A stretch of 64,000 nucleotides of DNA from UBA1672 sp965263215 (GTDB lineage Bacteria; Pseudomonadota; Alphaproteobacteria; Micavibrionales; Micavibrionaceae). A program made the position numbers and the translations under genes. Shown piece by piece: positions 26,689 through 34,291 of the stretch. Under the pieces are notes generated by a model. The model saw nothing but the letters and a program-made list of their open reading frames with translations. It made no database searches and had not been told where the DNA came from. The stretch spans positions 496,001-560,000 of the forward strand of contig OZ253663.1 in assembly GCA_965263215.1 (NCBI GenBank), read 5' to 3'. How positions within the stretch are numbered: the first letter of the stretch is position 1; the number at the start of each line of letters is the position of its first letter.

Positions 26689-27252
26689 ATGGAAGGTTGG
26701 GTTATCTGGGCAGTTATAGGTGCCGTTGTCGTGCTATTTATTGTTCTTTACAACCGTTTGGTTGCATTAAGACAAACACGGGAAAACGCATTTTCGGACA
26801 TCGATGTACAGCTCAAGCAGAGATATAATCTCGTGCCTCAGCTTGTTGAGACGGTAAAAGGTTATGCATCACATGAGAGTGAAGTTTTTCAAAATGTTAC
26901 AGACGCGCGCGCGCAAGTTGGTGCAGCCAAAGGCGCTACAGGCGAACGCGTAGCAGCAGAAAATGTTCTGGGCGGCGCTTTGATGGGACTTTTGGCCGTG
27001 GCGGAAGATTATCCGGATCTTAAGGCGGATGGGAATTTCCAGAAGTTAATGGATGAGTTGTCTGATATTGAGAATAAAATCGCAGCCGCGCGTCGTTTCT
27101 TCAACAATGCTACTGCGGAATACAACACATCGACAGAGCAGTTTCCGTCTAATGTGCTTGCAGGCATGTTCGGTTTCAAAAAAGAAGAGTTTTTCGAACT
27201 TGATGAAGCCGAAGCGGCCTTGGTTCAAAAGGCCCCAGAAGTTAAGTTTTAG
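26689..27252 (+). CDS. lemA: LemA family protein
   Basis: This 187-residue protein has an N-terminal membrane helix (about 5-22) followed by the LemA signature: YNRLV.LRQTRENAFSDID, VQLKQRYNLVPQLVETVKGYA and a C-terminal helical bundle with RRFFNNATAEYN. LemA proteins are N-out anchored helical bundles of uncertain function, often next to M48 proteases or TPM genes. AGGA lies 7 nt before the ATG, and the M48 gene follows after 23 nt. Confidence 0.93.
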   Translation: MEGWVIWAVIGAVVVLFIVLYNRLVALRQTRENAFSDIDVQLKQRYNLVPQLVETVKGYASHESEVFQNVTDARAQVGAAKGATGERVAAENVLGGALMGLLAVAEDYPDLKADGNFQKLMDELSDIENKIAAARRFFNNATAEYNTSTEQFPSNVLAGMFGFKKEEFFELDEAEAALVQKAPEVKF

Positions 27253-27275
27253 ACTAACTTACAAACGGGAAGAAA

Positions 27276-28421
27276 ATGGCCACCACGACAGTTGGTTTAA
27301 GTACCCATATCTGGAACAATAACCTGCGCTGTATTATGTTGTTGGTGTTGTATCCTGTGCTGATTATGGGGATGTTTTGGGCGATTGCCTGGGCAATGGG
27401 CATGTCGATGTTCCGCCAAGGCTCCACCAATGTTTACCGTGCATATAACGATACTGAAAATCTGATTATGGGGAATGACCCCACCTTGCCTTCGCTTGAT
27501 CCTATGGCGTCTGTGGGGTTTGCCAATAATATCGCGGTTGAATTTGCGCCGATGATAATCGCGGGGGTTGCCATTTGGTTTACCATTGCATGGTTTTTTC
27601 ATACCCGTATGATCCGTAAATTAGCGCATTCTCATCCCGTATCACGTCAGGAAGAGCCCGAGCTTTATAACCTTTTGGAAAATCTTTGTATTGGGCAAGG
27701 CATGCCATTGCCGAAATTAGAGATTATCGAAACACATGCACGCAACGCCTTTGCTAGTGGTATCACGAAAGATAGCTTTACGGTAACAGTTACGCGCGGC
27801 TTGATGAATTCTCTGGCTAAAGATGAACTTGAAGCCGTTTTAGCGCATGAATTGGCGCATATACAAAACCGCGATGTGCGTTTGCTGATTGTGACTGTTA
27901 TTTTTACAGGGCTTTTTGGCTTTTTAGCGCAACTGGTGTGGAGCAATATCCGCTATAATTTGTTTTTTGTCGGCGGGCGACGTAATCGTAATGGTGGCGG
28001 CGCGATTATTGCGATGATCATTATTGCGGTTATCTTATGGCTTGGTTATTTGGCAAGCTTGTTGATGCGTTTTGCATTATCGCGCAGGCGCGAATATATG
28101 GCCGATGCAGGCGCAGTAGAGATGACCAAGAACCCCGAAGGGATGATGAGGGCGCTCATGCGTATATCGGGGCGTGACCGTATTCCTGAAACCACAGACG
28201 ATATTGCCATGATGTGCATTGAAAATCACGTGCCGTTTTTGGGCGTGTTTGCCACGCACCCGCCGATTGAAAAGCGTATTCAGGCGATTTCACAAGTGAC
28301 AGGCACATCCGTTCCTGATTCTGCAAGCCTGCCGCCGATTGGAAAAGAGGAACGTATTGCACCGCGGGCGGATAAGGAAAAACGTGTTAATCCGTGGCTT
28401 ATACGAGGCAGACGCGATTAG
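27276..28421 (+). CDS. M48-family membrane zinc metalloprotease (HtpX-like)
   Basis: This 381-residue protein has several membrane segments (about 18-45, 85-110, 205-225 and 245-270). The zinc motif HELAH is near 191 in an LEAVLAHELAHIQNRDV context, and the third ligand is in SRRREYMADAGAVEM. The C-terminus carries FATHPPIEKRI, typical of M48 peptidases. HtpX-type enzymes degrade damaged membrane proteins. The lemA-M48 pairing is common, and membrane-stress quality control is the likely role. Confidence 0.9.
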   Translation: MATTTVGLSTHIWNNNLRCIMLLVLYPVLIMGMFWAIAWAMGMSMFRQGSTNVYRAYNDTENLIMGNDPTLPSLDPMASVGFANNIAVEFAPMIIAGVAIWFTIAWFFHTRMIRKLAHSHPVSRQEEPELYNLLENLCIGQGMPLPKLEIIETHARNAFASGITKDSFTVTVTRGLMNSLAKDELEAVLAHELAHIQNRDVRLLIVTVIFTGLFGFLAQLVWSNIRYNLFFVGGRRNRNGGGAIIAMIIIAVILWLGYLASLLMRFALSRRREYMADAGAVEMTKNPEGMMRALMRISGRDRIPETTDDIAMMCIENHVPFLGVFATHPPIEKRIQAISQVTGTSVPDSASLPPIGKEERIAPRADKEKRVNPWLIRGRRD

Positions 28422-28489
28422 TAACACATTAAACGCCATCCCTCATGAAACTTTCTCATGAATGCTATCGAATAAATTTATAGCTGATA

Positions 28490-28520
28490 TTGTACAAGAA
28501 TCTTTGAATTCTGCTATAAT
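28490..28520 (+). promoter_or_regulatory. Candidate promoter with extended -10 before the Bax-inhibitor-family gene
   Basis: The -10 is a perfect TATAAT preceded by TGC (extended -10) at 28515-28520. The -35-like TTGTAC at 28490 is 19 nt away, slightly long. The start codon is about 50 nt downstream. Confidence 0.5.
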
Positions 28521-28572
28521 GCAGTATATAACCTAACGTAATTATGTTTTTTAACAGTTTGGAGAATTAAAA

Positions 28573-29277
28573 ATGCAAACAGATCGTTATGCTCGCCCCG
28601 CCAGTCGGGAGACAGTTTACGACGCAGGCCTACGTAACCACATGCTCAGTGTGTATAATCGCATGACAGCAGGTGTGTTGATTACGGCTATCGTCGCATG
28701 GGTAGTGAGCAGTTCGCCTGCGCTTTTTGCCATGCTAATGGGTGGTCCGCAGGCATATGTTGTTATGTTGGCACCATTAGCGATAATATATTTTGGTTTT
28801 AATCCGGCCACAATGTCATCTCAAAAATTGATGATGACTTTTGTCGGTCTAGCCGTGCTTTACGGGATTAGCTTTTCAGTCATCGCTTTGGCCTTTGCTA
28901 AGGCTGACATCGCACGGGCATTCTTTATCACTTCGGCGATGTTTGCATCCTTGAGCATCTTCGGCTACACGACTAAAACAGATTTGGCGCCGATGAGGAA
29001 ATTCCTGTTCATGGCGATCATTGGTCTTGTGATTGTTGGCGTGACCGGATATTTCATCGAATATTCCAGCATGATGCATTTTGGTATTAACATTATAACT
29101 GTTTTGGTTTTCGCAGGTTTAACGGCCTATGAAACACAAAATGTGAAAAGAATGTATCACGCAGGTAACCCGGCTGAGATCAATAGCCGCTTGGCTTGGT
29201 CTGCTGCCTTGTCTCTCTACATCAGCTTTGTGGCGATGTTCCAGAGTATTCTGAGCCTGATGAGCGGCGAACGCTAA
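28573..29277 (+). CDS. Bax inhibitor-1 / YccA family membrane protein
   Basis: This 234-residue protein has seven hydrophobic helices, an N-terminal LRNHMLSVYNRMTAGVLITA segment and the C-terminal conserved acidic pattern near ETQNVKRMY and SRLAWSAALSLYISFVAMF. The family includes YccA, a modulator of the FtsH protease, and YetJ-like calcium leak channels. A GGAG ribosome site precedes the ATG, and a rho-independent terminator follows the stop. Confidence 0.92.
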   Translation: MQTDRYARPASRETVYDAGLRNHMLSVYNRMTAGVLITAIVAWVVSSSPALFAMLMGGPQAYVVMLAPLAIIYFGFNPATMSSQKLMMTFVGLAVLYGISFSVIALAFAKADIARAFFITSAMFASLSIFGYTTKTDLAPMRKFLFMAIIGLVIVGVTGYFIEYSSMMHFGINIITVLVFAGLTAYETQNVKRMYHAGNPAEINSRLAWSAALSLYISFVAMFQSILSLMSGER

Positions 29278-29301
29278 GCTTGATCAGTATTTAAAGTTTT
29301 A

Positions 29302-29332
29302 AAAGCTCCGTAAATTTTACGGGGCTTTTTTT
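29302..29332 (+). terminator. Rho-independent terminator
   Basis: An AAGCTCCGTAAA stem pairs with TTTACGGGGCTT (one G-T wobble) and is followed by a run of T, 25 nt after the Bax-inhibitor-family stop codon. Confidence 0.85.
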
Positions 29333-29372
29333 GTGGTGTTTTATAAGGATGTCTTATAACGCACTATTATGA

Positions 29373-29401
29373 TTGACAAATAAACGGCTACTTATTATGG
29401 T
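29373..29401 (+). promoter_or_regulatory. Sigma-70-type promoter for mscL
   Basis: TTGACA, a 17-nt spacer and TATGGT lie about 55 nt before the mscL ATG. The -35 is perfect. Confidence 0.6.
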
Positions 29402-29455
29402 CTGGCTCACTCAAATATTATAAAAAATGAAATTCTAATTAGAAGGAATCTATTT

Positions 29456-29884
29456 ATGTTGAAGGAATTCAAGGACTTTATTGCACGCGGTAATGTTATG
29501 GACATGGCTGTTGGTATCATTATGGGTGCGGCGTTTACGGCTATTGTGAACTCTATGGTCGGTGATTTGATTATGCCATTAATCGGTGTTATGACCGCTG
29601 GCGTTGATTTTGCAGATCAGTATATTGCTCTTAGCAGCACAAGCTATGACACATTGAAGGCCGCGCAAGATGCCGGTGCCCCTGTGATTACATACGGTGT
29701 TTTTATCAATGCTGTGATTAACTTCCTGATTATCTCTTTCGTTGTTTTCATGCTTGTTAAAGGCGTGAATAAATTGAAAGAGGCAGCAGAAAAAGAAGCT
29801 GAAGAAAAGGCAGCAGCAGAGCCAGCAAAGCCGGCAGCCGATGTTGTTCTTCTTACAGAAATCCGCGATTTGCTTAAAAAATAA
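29456..29884 (+). CDS. mscL: Large-conductance mechanosensitive channel MscL
   Basis: This 142-residue protein has the diagnostic N-terminal amphipathic helix and TM1 (FKDFIARGNVMDMAVG then IIMGAAFTAIV), a periplasmic loop, TM2 (about 78-100) and a C-terminal Glu/Lys-rich bundle ending in LLTEIRDLLKK. MscL is a homopentameric pressure-relief channel of the inner membrane that opens on hypo-osmotic shock. It is a single-gene unit with its own promoter and terminator. Confidence 0.96.
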   Translation: MLKEFKDFIARGNVMDMAVGIIMGAAFTAIVNSMVGDLIMPLIGVMTAGVDFADQYIALSSTSYDTLKAAQDAGAPVITYGVFINAVINFLIISFVVFMLVKGVNKLKEAAEKEAEEKAAAEPAKPAADVVLLTEIRDLLKK

Positions 29885-29905
29885 GCATTAGGGATGCGGG
29901 TATAT

Positions 29906-29937
29906 AAAAAGGGGCGCTTTAATGTGCCCCTTTTTTC
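29906..29937 (+). terminator. Rho-independent terminator after mscL
   Basis: AAAAAGGGGC is followed by a short loop and GCCCCTTTTTT, a strong A/T-flanked hairpin 22 nt past the mscL stop. The symmetrical flanks could allow it to act on both strands. Confidence 0.88.
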
Positions 29938-29939
29938 TC

Positions 29940-29968
29940 TTGAAAAATTCGCGGGAAAGACTTATCAC
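29940..29968 (+). promoter_or_regulatory. Candidate promoter for tRNA-Ala
   Basis: TTGAAA, a 17-nt spacer and TATCAC end 18 nt before the first base of the tRNA. Confidence 0.4.
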
Positions 29969-29986
29969 TGTCACTCGTCTTTGTAC

Positions 29987-30062
29987 GGGCCCTTAGCTCA
30001 GCTGGGAGAGCGCATCGCTGGCAGCGATGAGGTCAGCGGTTCGATCCCGCTAGGGTCCACCA
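29987..30062 (+). tRNA. tRNA-Ala (anticodon GGC)
   Basis: The 76 nt fold into a standard cloverleaf. The acceptor stem GGGCCCT pairs with AGGGTCC (one G-T wobble), and the D-arm is GCTC/GAGC. The anticodon stem CATCG/CGATG encloses CTGGCAG with anticodon GGC, and the T-arm is AGCGG/CCGCT with a TTCGATC loop. CCA is encoded. The 3' end is the integration site of the element to the right, and the antisense strand is read by the recombinase gene's last codons. Confidence 0.97.
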
Positions 30063-31578
30063 TTTCACCATTTACCCCCTTCAATTCCTCTAGAAGCAAG
30101 AATGGCTGCGAGATTGCGGCGGTTCGAAATCCTTCGTTTTTCACGTAAGAGAGTTGATCAGCAAATGTAAGTTTTAGCACAATTCTCTTGTCTTCATACC
30201 TATCTGAACACCACAGTTTATAAGGGTTTGCAAGGAAGTCGAGAGCGGTTCGAAATGTGTCGTCAAAATCAGGTAAAGGACGGCCACATTGCGCGATATT
30301 TTCAGAGATTGTTATTTTCTCTTCTTCCAGCTTTTTAACCTGATTTTCATAGGCTTTAATCACTGTATGGCTGTCGGCTTCGATAATGCGCTCTAGGAAC
30401 TGTTCAACCTTTTTATCAATCTTGCCGAGCTCTAATTTCAATGTATGTGCCTGTTCAATGGAAAGCTGTCCGCGCTCTTCCCATAGCTTTTGGAACATAC
30501 CCTTAGCCATATAAAATAGATCTGGCGTGGGTTTAAGCTCTAACAGGAGGGATTCAAATTCTGTTTCTATATCTTCCTTACGAATTGATTTCTTGTACTC
30601 TGTGCAGGATTTATTGCGGCACAGATAATAGGCATAGCTTGCGCTTCTACCCTTTGACCAGTTGGCTGTTAAGGGTGTTGCGCAACATCCGCAGGTGATA
30701 AACCCTCTGAGCGGGAAGTCTTCGTTTAAATCTTTTCGGGTTGGTGCTTGTGGCTTTTCATTCAGGCGGTTTTGAATACGTTGCCATGTTTCAAAGCTAA
30801 TCAATGGCTCATGCTTTGCGGGGTGTAGCGATATGTCCCATTTCTTCACATCGATATAGCCAGCATATAGGGAGCGTCTTAGCATGTTCTGTGCAAGCTG
30901 AAACGGCACATTGCCTTCACGATCTCTCGGAAATTCTGGGAAGCTTTCCAAAAAGCGCATAACCTCGCTCGGTGTTTCAAATCGTCCATGCGCATAGCCT
31001 TCCAGAGCGTCTTGCACGATGGATGCAATGGGTTCATCACGCACAAGCATTTTGCCGTGGCCTTTTATACGCTCAAATCTATAACCCGTAGGCGGAGAAA
31101 ACACCCAATACCCATTCATGACGCGTGCTTGCATACGATTGGTGACTTGCTCAGCGTTCTTTTGTCTGTGGTGCTGTGAGACACTGGCAAGAAGGTTTTC
31201 AACAAGGCGACTATCCGAATCCTCACCAAATTCAATAGACGGGCTTTCCAGCTTACCGCCTGCACTGCTAATGGCTGTACGAAGCTGTATATGCGCTTCG
31301 AGGTCACGTGCAAGGCGGCTAATGTCATCAATGATGACAACGTGCTCTTCTTTGCGCTTATGGCGTTTCAGGAAGGACAGCATCTCTTGCATGCTCGGGC
31401 GGTTAATCATGCTGCCCGATACGCCCTCATCACGAAACACGCTGACAACCTCATAGCCCTTATGTTTGGCATAGTCGCGGCAGCGTGTTTCTTGCGAACC
31501 AAGCCCATCGCCTTTTTTAACCTGTTTCTGGCTTGAAACACGGCAATAAATAACGGCTTTGAGTTTGGCATTCTTCAT
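29998..31578 (-). CDS. Large serine recombinase (site-specific integrase)
   Basis: This 526-residue protein has an N-terminal resolvase domain with catalytic Ser15 in YCRVSSQKQ, a GVSGSMINRP loop and DDISRLARD. A recombinase domain (about 160-275) follows, then a zinc ribbon with CGCC and YYLCRNKSC (about 293-325), and a coiled coil (about 370-420). The start follows AAGGA. The final 20 or so codons, including SGIEPLTSSLPAMR, are the antisense of the tRNA-Ala gene, and the stop lies inside the tRNA. This explains a C-terminus supplied by the integration site. It probably integrates and excises the element. Confidence 0.9.
   Translation of the reverse strand: MKNAKLKAVIYCRVSSQKQVKKGDGLGSQETRCRDYAKHKGYEVVSVFRDEGVSGSMINRPSMQEMLSFLKRHKRKEEHVVIIDDISRLARDLEAHIQLRTAISSAGGKLESPSIEFGEDSDSRLVENLLASVSQHHRQKNAEQVTNRMQARVMNGYWVFSPPTGYRFERIKGHGKMLVRDEPIASIVQDALEGYAHGRFETPSEVMRFLESFPEFPRDREGNVPFQLAQNMLRRSLYAGYIDVKKWDISLHPAKHEPLISFETWQRIQNRLNEKPQAPTRKDLNEDFPLRGFITCGCCATPLTANWSKGRSASYAYYLCRNKSCTEYKKSIRKEDIETEFESLLLELKPTPDLFYMAKGMFQKLWEERGQLSIEQAHTLKLELGKIDKKVEQFLERIIEADSHTVIKAYENQVKKLEEEKITISENIAQCGRPLPDFDDTFRTALDFLANPYKLWCSDRYEDKRIVLKLTFADQLSYVKNEGFRTAAISQPFLLLEELKGVNGEMVDPSGIEPLTSSLPAMRSPS
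30055..30065. repeat. attL: left copy of 11-bp direct repeat at the tRNA 3' end
   Basis: GTCCACCATTT covers the last 8 bases of the tRNA plus 3 more. An identical copy lies at 34988-34998, just past the AAA/RloB genes. Confidence 0.75.
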
Positions 31579-31587
31579 GGCAAATCC

Positions 31588-31812
31588 TTATGCATTCTCT
31601 GGGGTGTTTGAGGAGTGTAAGATTTGCTCTGCGCTTTGTAAATTGCGTTGTTCCTTTTGCTTCATGACCTGTTGGATGGGATGAACTCCAAAGGCGCGAT
31701 CTACAAAGCTCTGCATGACATTCCATAGCGCGTCAATAAATTCGATTTTTTGCTGGTGCGTCATGTCGTATTCATCGAGCATCGGAATGTATTTGTCGTA
31801 GTCTGGTCTCAT
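31588..31812 (-). CDS. Small conserved-type protein upstream of the recombinase
   Basis: This 74-residue protein with AAGGAG upstream ends 9 nt before the recombinase start. It is acidic/helical with an HQQKIEFIDALWNVMQSFVD segment and no signal peptide. Short reading frames of this kind often precede serine recombinases on integrated elements. A role as a directionality or recombination accessory factor is possible but not shown by the sequence. Confidence 0.6.
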   Translation of the reverse strand: MRPDYDKYIPMLDEYDMTHQQKIEFIDALWNVMQSFVDRAFGVHPIQQVMKQKEQRNLQSAEQILHSSNTPENA

Positions 31813-31887
31813 GGCGGCTTCTCCTTGTCGTTACGGTGACAAGTTAAATTTACCAGTTGATGCGCGTACGTTTGGGCGATAGCCCAT

Positions 31888-31980
31888 TAGCAAGAGGGAT
31901 GAAACGGGAGAGCGCAGCATCTCCCTTTCCAAGCGTGTTGACGAAAAATCAAAGATTTGTAGTACAACACACAGCTTGCG
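31888..31980. repeat. Left inverted repeat flanking the ParDE cassette
   Basis: This 93-bp sequence begins TAGCAAGAGGGATG and ends CTTGCG. Its reverse complement recurs at 32720-32813 with roughly 85% identity. Each copy contains two internal hairpins. The rest of the 278-bp spacer before parD holds only the promoter. Confidence 0.88.
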
Positions 31981-32035
31981 TTCAATAGAAACTGCAATTT
32001 TCATGAATTTTGGTTATCTGCAGATGCGCGCTGAA

Positions 32036-32064
32036 TTGACATTATTTGCGCACATAGGTACAAT
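32036..32064 (+). promoter_or_regulatory. Sigma-70 promoter for parD-parE
   Basis: A perfect TTGACA, a 17-nt spacer and TACAAT lie 26 nt upstream of the parD start, inside the inverted repeats. A strong, antitoxin-repressed promoter is typical of such modules. Confidence 0.72.
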
Positions 32065-32090
32065 TATAAAAGCTCAAGAAAGGTTATGAA

Positions 32091-32366
32091 ATGCATACTC
32101 CAGATGATGTTAAGTTGGTAAAACGCCTAAATGCTACACTTCCCGATCCGTTGGCGCTGTACGTCGGTGCGATCACGGGTAAGGGCGGCGAATATGAAAC
32201 GCCAAGCGAGTTTATCCGTGATTTGGTGCGCCGCCATATGGAGAAAACGCAAGAGCGTGAGCAACGCGATGTTGAGGCTTTGCTTATGCAATCTCTTGCT
32301 GAAAATGATTATTCCGCATGGAGCGATCAGGATATTCAAGATTTACGCGCTCTGACAAAAGAATAG
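32091..32366 (+). CDS. ParD/CopG-like antitoxin
   Basis: This 91-residue protein has a ribbon-helix-helix-type N-terminal half with YETPSEFIRDLVRRHME, the typical ParD helix pair. An acidic, probably disordered C-terminus (about 60-91) would wrap the toxin. It is preceded by AAGG and a strong promoter, and followed 4 nt later by the ParE-like toxin. It should neutralise the toxin and repress its own operon. Confidence 0.8.
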   Translation: MHTPDDVKLVKRLNATLPDPLALYVGAITGKGGEYETPSEFIRDLVRRHMEKTQEREQRDVEALLMQSLAENDYSAWSDQDIQDLRALTKE

Positions 32367-32370
32367 CGGC

Positions 32371-32688
32371 ATGTACAAAATTCAAAAAAGTCACCTGTTC
32401 AAGCAGCATACTGCTAATTTTGTGCTGAGTTACAAAGAACGCGCAGGAACGGACGTTGCCAATGCATTCATTGATAGCCTGAGCCAAGGTATCAAATTTA
32501 TCGCTAAAAATCCGCAAGCCTGCGCCGTTTATACGCATATCGGTGGACACGAGTTTAGGAAATGGCGTGTTAAAGACTTTCCCCACTCTATCTATTTCCG
32601 TGTGACTGATGATGCGATTATTTTAGAAGCCATCTATGCCCATAGAATGGATATTCTGGGTAGATTATCTTCTGAAATCGAAAGCTGA
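32371..32688 (+). CDS. ParE-like toxin (RelE/ParE superfamily)
   Basis: This 105-residue protein has the ParE fold pattern: a helical first half with AFIDSLSQGIKFIAKNPQAC, then strands including HEFRKWRVKDFPHSIYFRV and a terminal AIYAHRMD. ParE toxins poison DNA gyrase, whereas RelE relatives cut mRNA; the aligned RVKDFPHSIYF pattern favours ParE. It stabilises the element or its cassette by addiction. Confidence 0.82.
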   Translation: MYKIQKSHLFKQHTANFVLSYKERAGTDVANAFIDSLSQGIKFIAKNPQACAVYTHIGGHEFRKWRVKDFPHSIYFRVTDDAIILEAIYAHRMDILGRLSSEIES

Positions 32689-32719
32689 TTTTCCTATAAA
32701 TTCATGAGTACAGACGTTC

Positions 32720-32813
32720 CGCAAGATGTGTGTCGTACTACAAACCTTCGGTTTTTCGTTGACACATCTTGGCAAGGGAGACGCTGCGCTCTCCCGTTGC
32801 ATCCCTCTTGCTA
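32720..32813. repeat. Right inverted repeat flanking the ParDE cassette
   Basis: This is the reverse complement of 31888-31980 with about 85% identity. One internal hairpin has a perfect 9-bp stem (AAGATGTGT at 32723-32731 with ACACATCTT at 32762-32770) and an inner AAACC/GGTTT stem. A second has GGGAGA/TCTCCC (32776-32795). At one outer-stem position the two copies carry C:G versus A:T, a compensatory change. Confidence 0.88.
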
Positions 32814-32929
32814 TACACCTAAAGCAACGAAAACAAGGAAACTCCAGTAAATAAACTAATCACTTGTATAAATGTTGTTAAACGATATATTAACGATAAT
32901 GTGAAAAAATCTCATTTAGAGAGAATTAT

Positions 32930-34291
32930 ATGCTTATTAGTTTTAGTGTTGAAAATCATCTGTCCTTTAAAGAACGGTGCAAGTTATCTTTGCTTCCTAG
33001 CAAAGGTACAAAGCATGCAAGCCACATCATAAAAAGTGACGCATCGAATGGATTTCATGCGTTGAAAATGTCTGTAATATATGGCGCTAATGCATCAGGA
33101 AAATCTAATTTAATTAAATCAATGAGCCATGCTCAATCTTTGATAGTTGACGGGGTAGCTCTTGGTAAGAAAATTAATTATTTTCCATTCAAATTAAGTA
33201 CAGAAACAGAGAGTGCGCCCTCACGATTTGAATTTGAAATTAAGATAGGCCAGAAATATTATGCTTATGGTTTTGTAGTTGATCGCTACCGTTTTAAAGA
33301 AGAGTGGTTGTATGAAGTAAATAAAACCCGAGACAAGTGTATTTTTGAAAGAAGCGTATCTGAAGGAGAATATGTATACGAGTTTTCAAATTTAAAATTC
33401 AATAATGATGAGCACGAACAATTCTTTAGGTTCACCGCTACTGGTACACCTGAAAACAGGCTTTTTTTAAGAGAATTTGTTGAAAGGAATGTAATCAAAA
33501 AAATTGATTACTTAAATGAAATAAACCAAGTTTATAAATGGTTTGATCATAAGCTGACTATCATTTTTCCAAATTCAAAATATTCTGGTTTAGAATTACA
33601 TGTAAAAGAAAATGAAAACCGTAACAAGATTTCCAAAATTTTATCTAGTTTTGATACAGGTATAGACGAAATTAAAACTCAAGAGCTTAATGTTACTGAT
33701 ACTTCGTTAGATATTCCTGATGGTTTAAAAAGGAAAATTATAGAAGAAATAGATGATGATGACGCCATAATTATTTCCAGTCCAACTGATACAAGATACT
33801 TATTCAAAAAAGAAGGCGATGATATTAAAATCAATAAGCTTGTTTCCTCTCATAAAAATGAAAACCAGGAAGAGAGAATATTTGAAATTAGTGAAGAGTC
33901 CGATGGTACACAACGTTTGTTAGATTTAGCACCATGCTTAATTGATTTAATACTTAAAGAGCGTGTGTATGTAATTGATGAACTTGACAGAAGTCTGCAT
34001 CCAGAAATAACGATGTCTATTGTTGATGCATTTTTGAATAATACCTCTGGTAAAGAGAGTCAGCTAGTAGTGACAACTCATGAAACTAATATTCTTGATC
34101 AAGATTTAATTAGAAAAGATTCTGTGTGGTTTACACAAAAAGAAAAAGACGGATCATCGTCTTTATATTCATTGCAAGAATTTAAACCCAGATTTGACAA
34201 AGATATAAGGCGTGGATATTTAGCAGGTCGGTTTGGAGGTGTTCCTCTGATTAAAAACTGTAAAGATTTGTCATGGTTAAATGATGCCTAG
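32930..34291 (+). CDS. AAA-family ATPase of an AbiL/RloA-like defence pair
   Basis: This 453-residue protein has an SMC/OLD-type ATPase. The N-terminal strand (LISFSVENHLSFKE) precedes Walker A GANASGKS at 52-59. A long insertion follows (about 100-300), then an EESDGTQRLLDLAP signature-like segment and Walker B VYVIDELDRSLHPE near 345, and an H-loop-like TTHETNIL. It overlaps the RloB-like gene by 11 nt, so the two are translated together. Such ATPases sense phage and control a partner effector in AbiL, PARIS and OLD-like systems. The gene is markedly AT-rich compared with the flanks, a sign of transfer. Confidence 0.85.
   Translation: MLISFSVENHLSFKERCKLSLLPSKGTKHASHIIKSDASNGFHALKMSVIYGANASGKSNLIKSMSHAQSLIVDGVALGKKINYFPFKLSTETESAPSRFEFEIKIGQKYYAYGFVVDRYRFKEEWLYEVNKTRDKCIFERSVSEGEYVYEFSNLKFNNDEHEQFFRFTATGTPENRLFLREFVERNVIKKIDYLNEINQVYKWFDHKLTIIFPNSKYSGLELHVKENENRNKISKILSSFDTGIDEIKTQELNVTDTSLDIPDGLKRKIIEEIDDDDAIIISSPTDTRYLFKKEGDDIKINKLVSSHKNENQEERIFEISEESDGTQRLLDLAPCLIDLILKERVYVIDELDRSLHPEITMSIVDAFLNNTSGKESQLVVTTHETNILDQDLIRKDSVWFTQKEKDGSSSLYSLQEFKPRFDKDIRRGYLAGRFGGVPLIKNCKDLSWLNDA

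Noticed and set aside
28436..28470. Near-repeat CTCATGAAACTTTCTCATGAA after the M48 gene
   Set aside because: It is a short direct repeat of one 8-nt word with no hairpin of useful strength or T tract, so I do not call it a terminator or operator.
31888..32813. The two repeats as a CRISPR or an insertion sequence
   Set aside because: There are only two copies in inverted orientation with genes between and no spacers, which excludes CRISPR. No transposase lies between them, so a normal insertion sequence is not supported.
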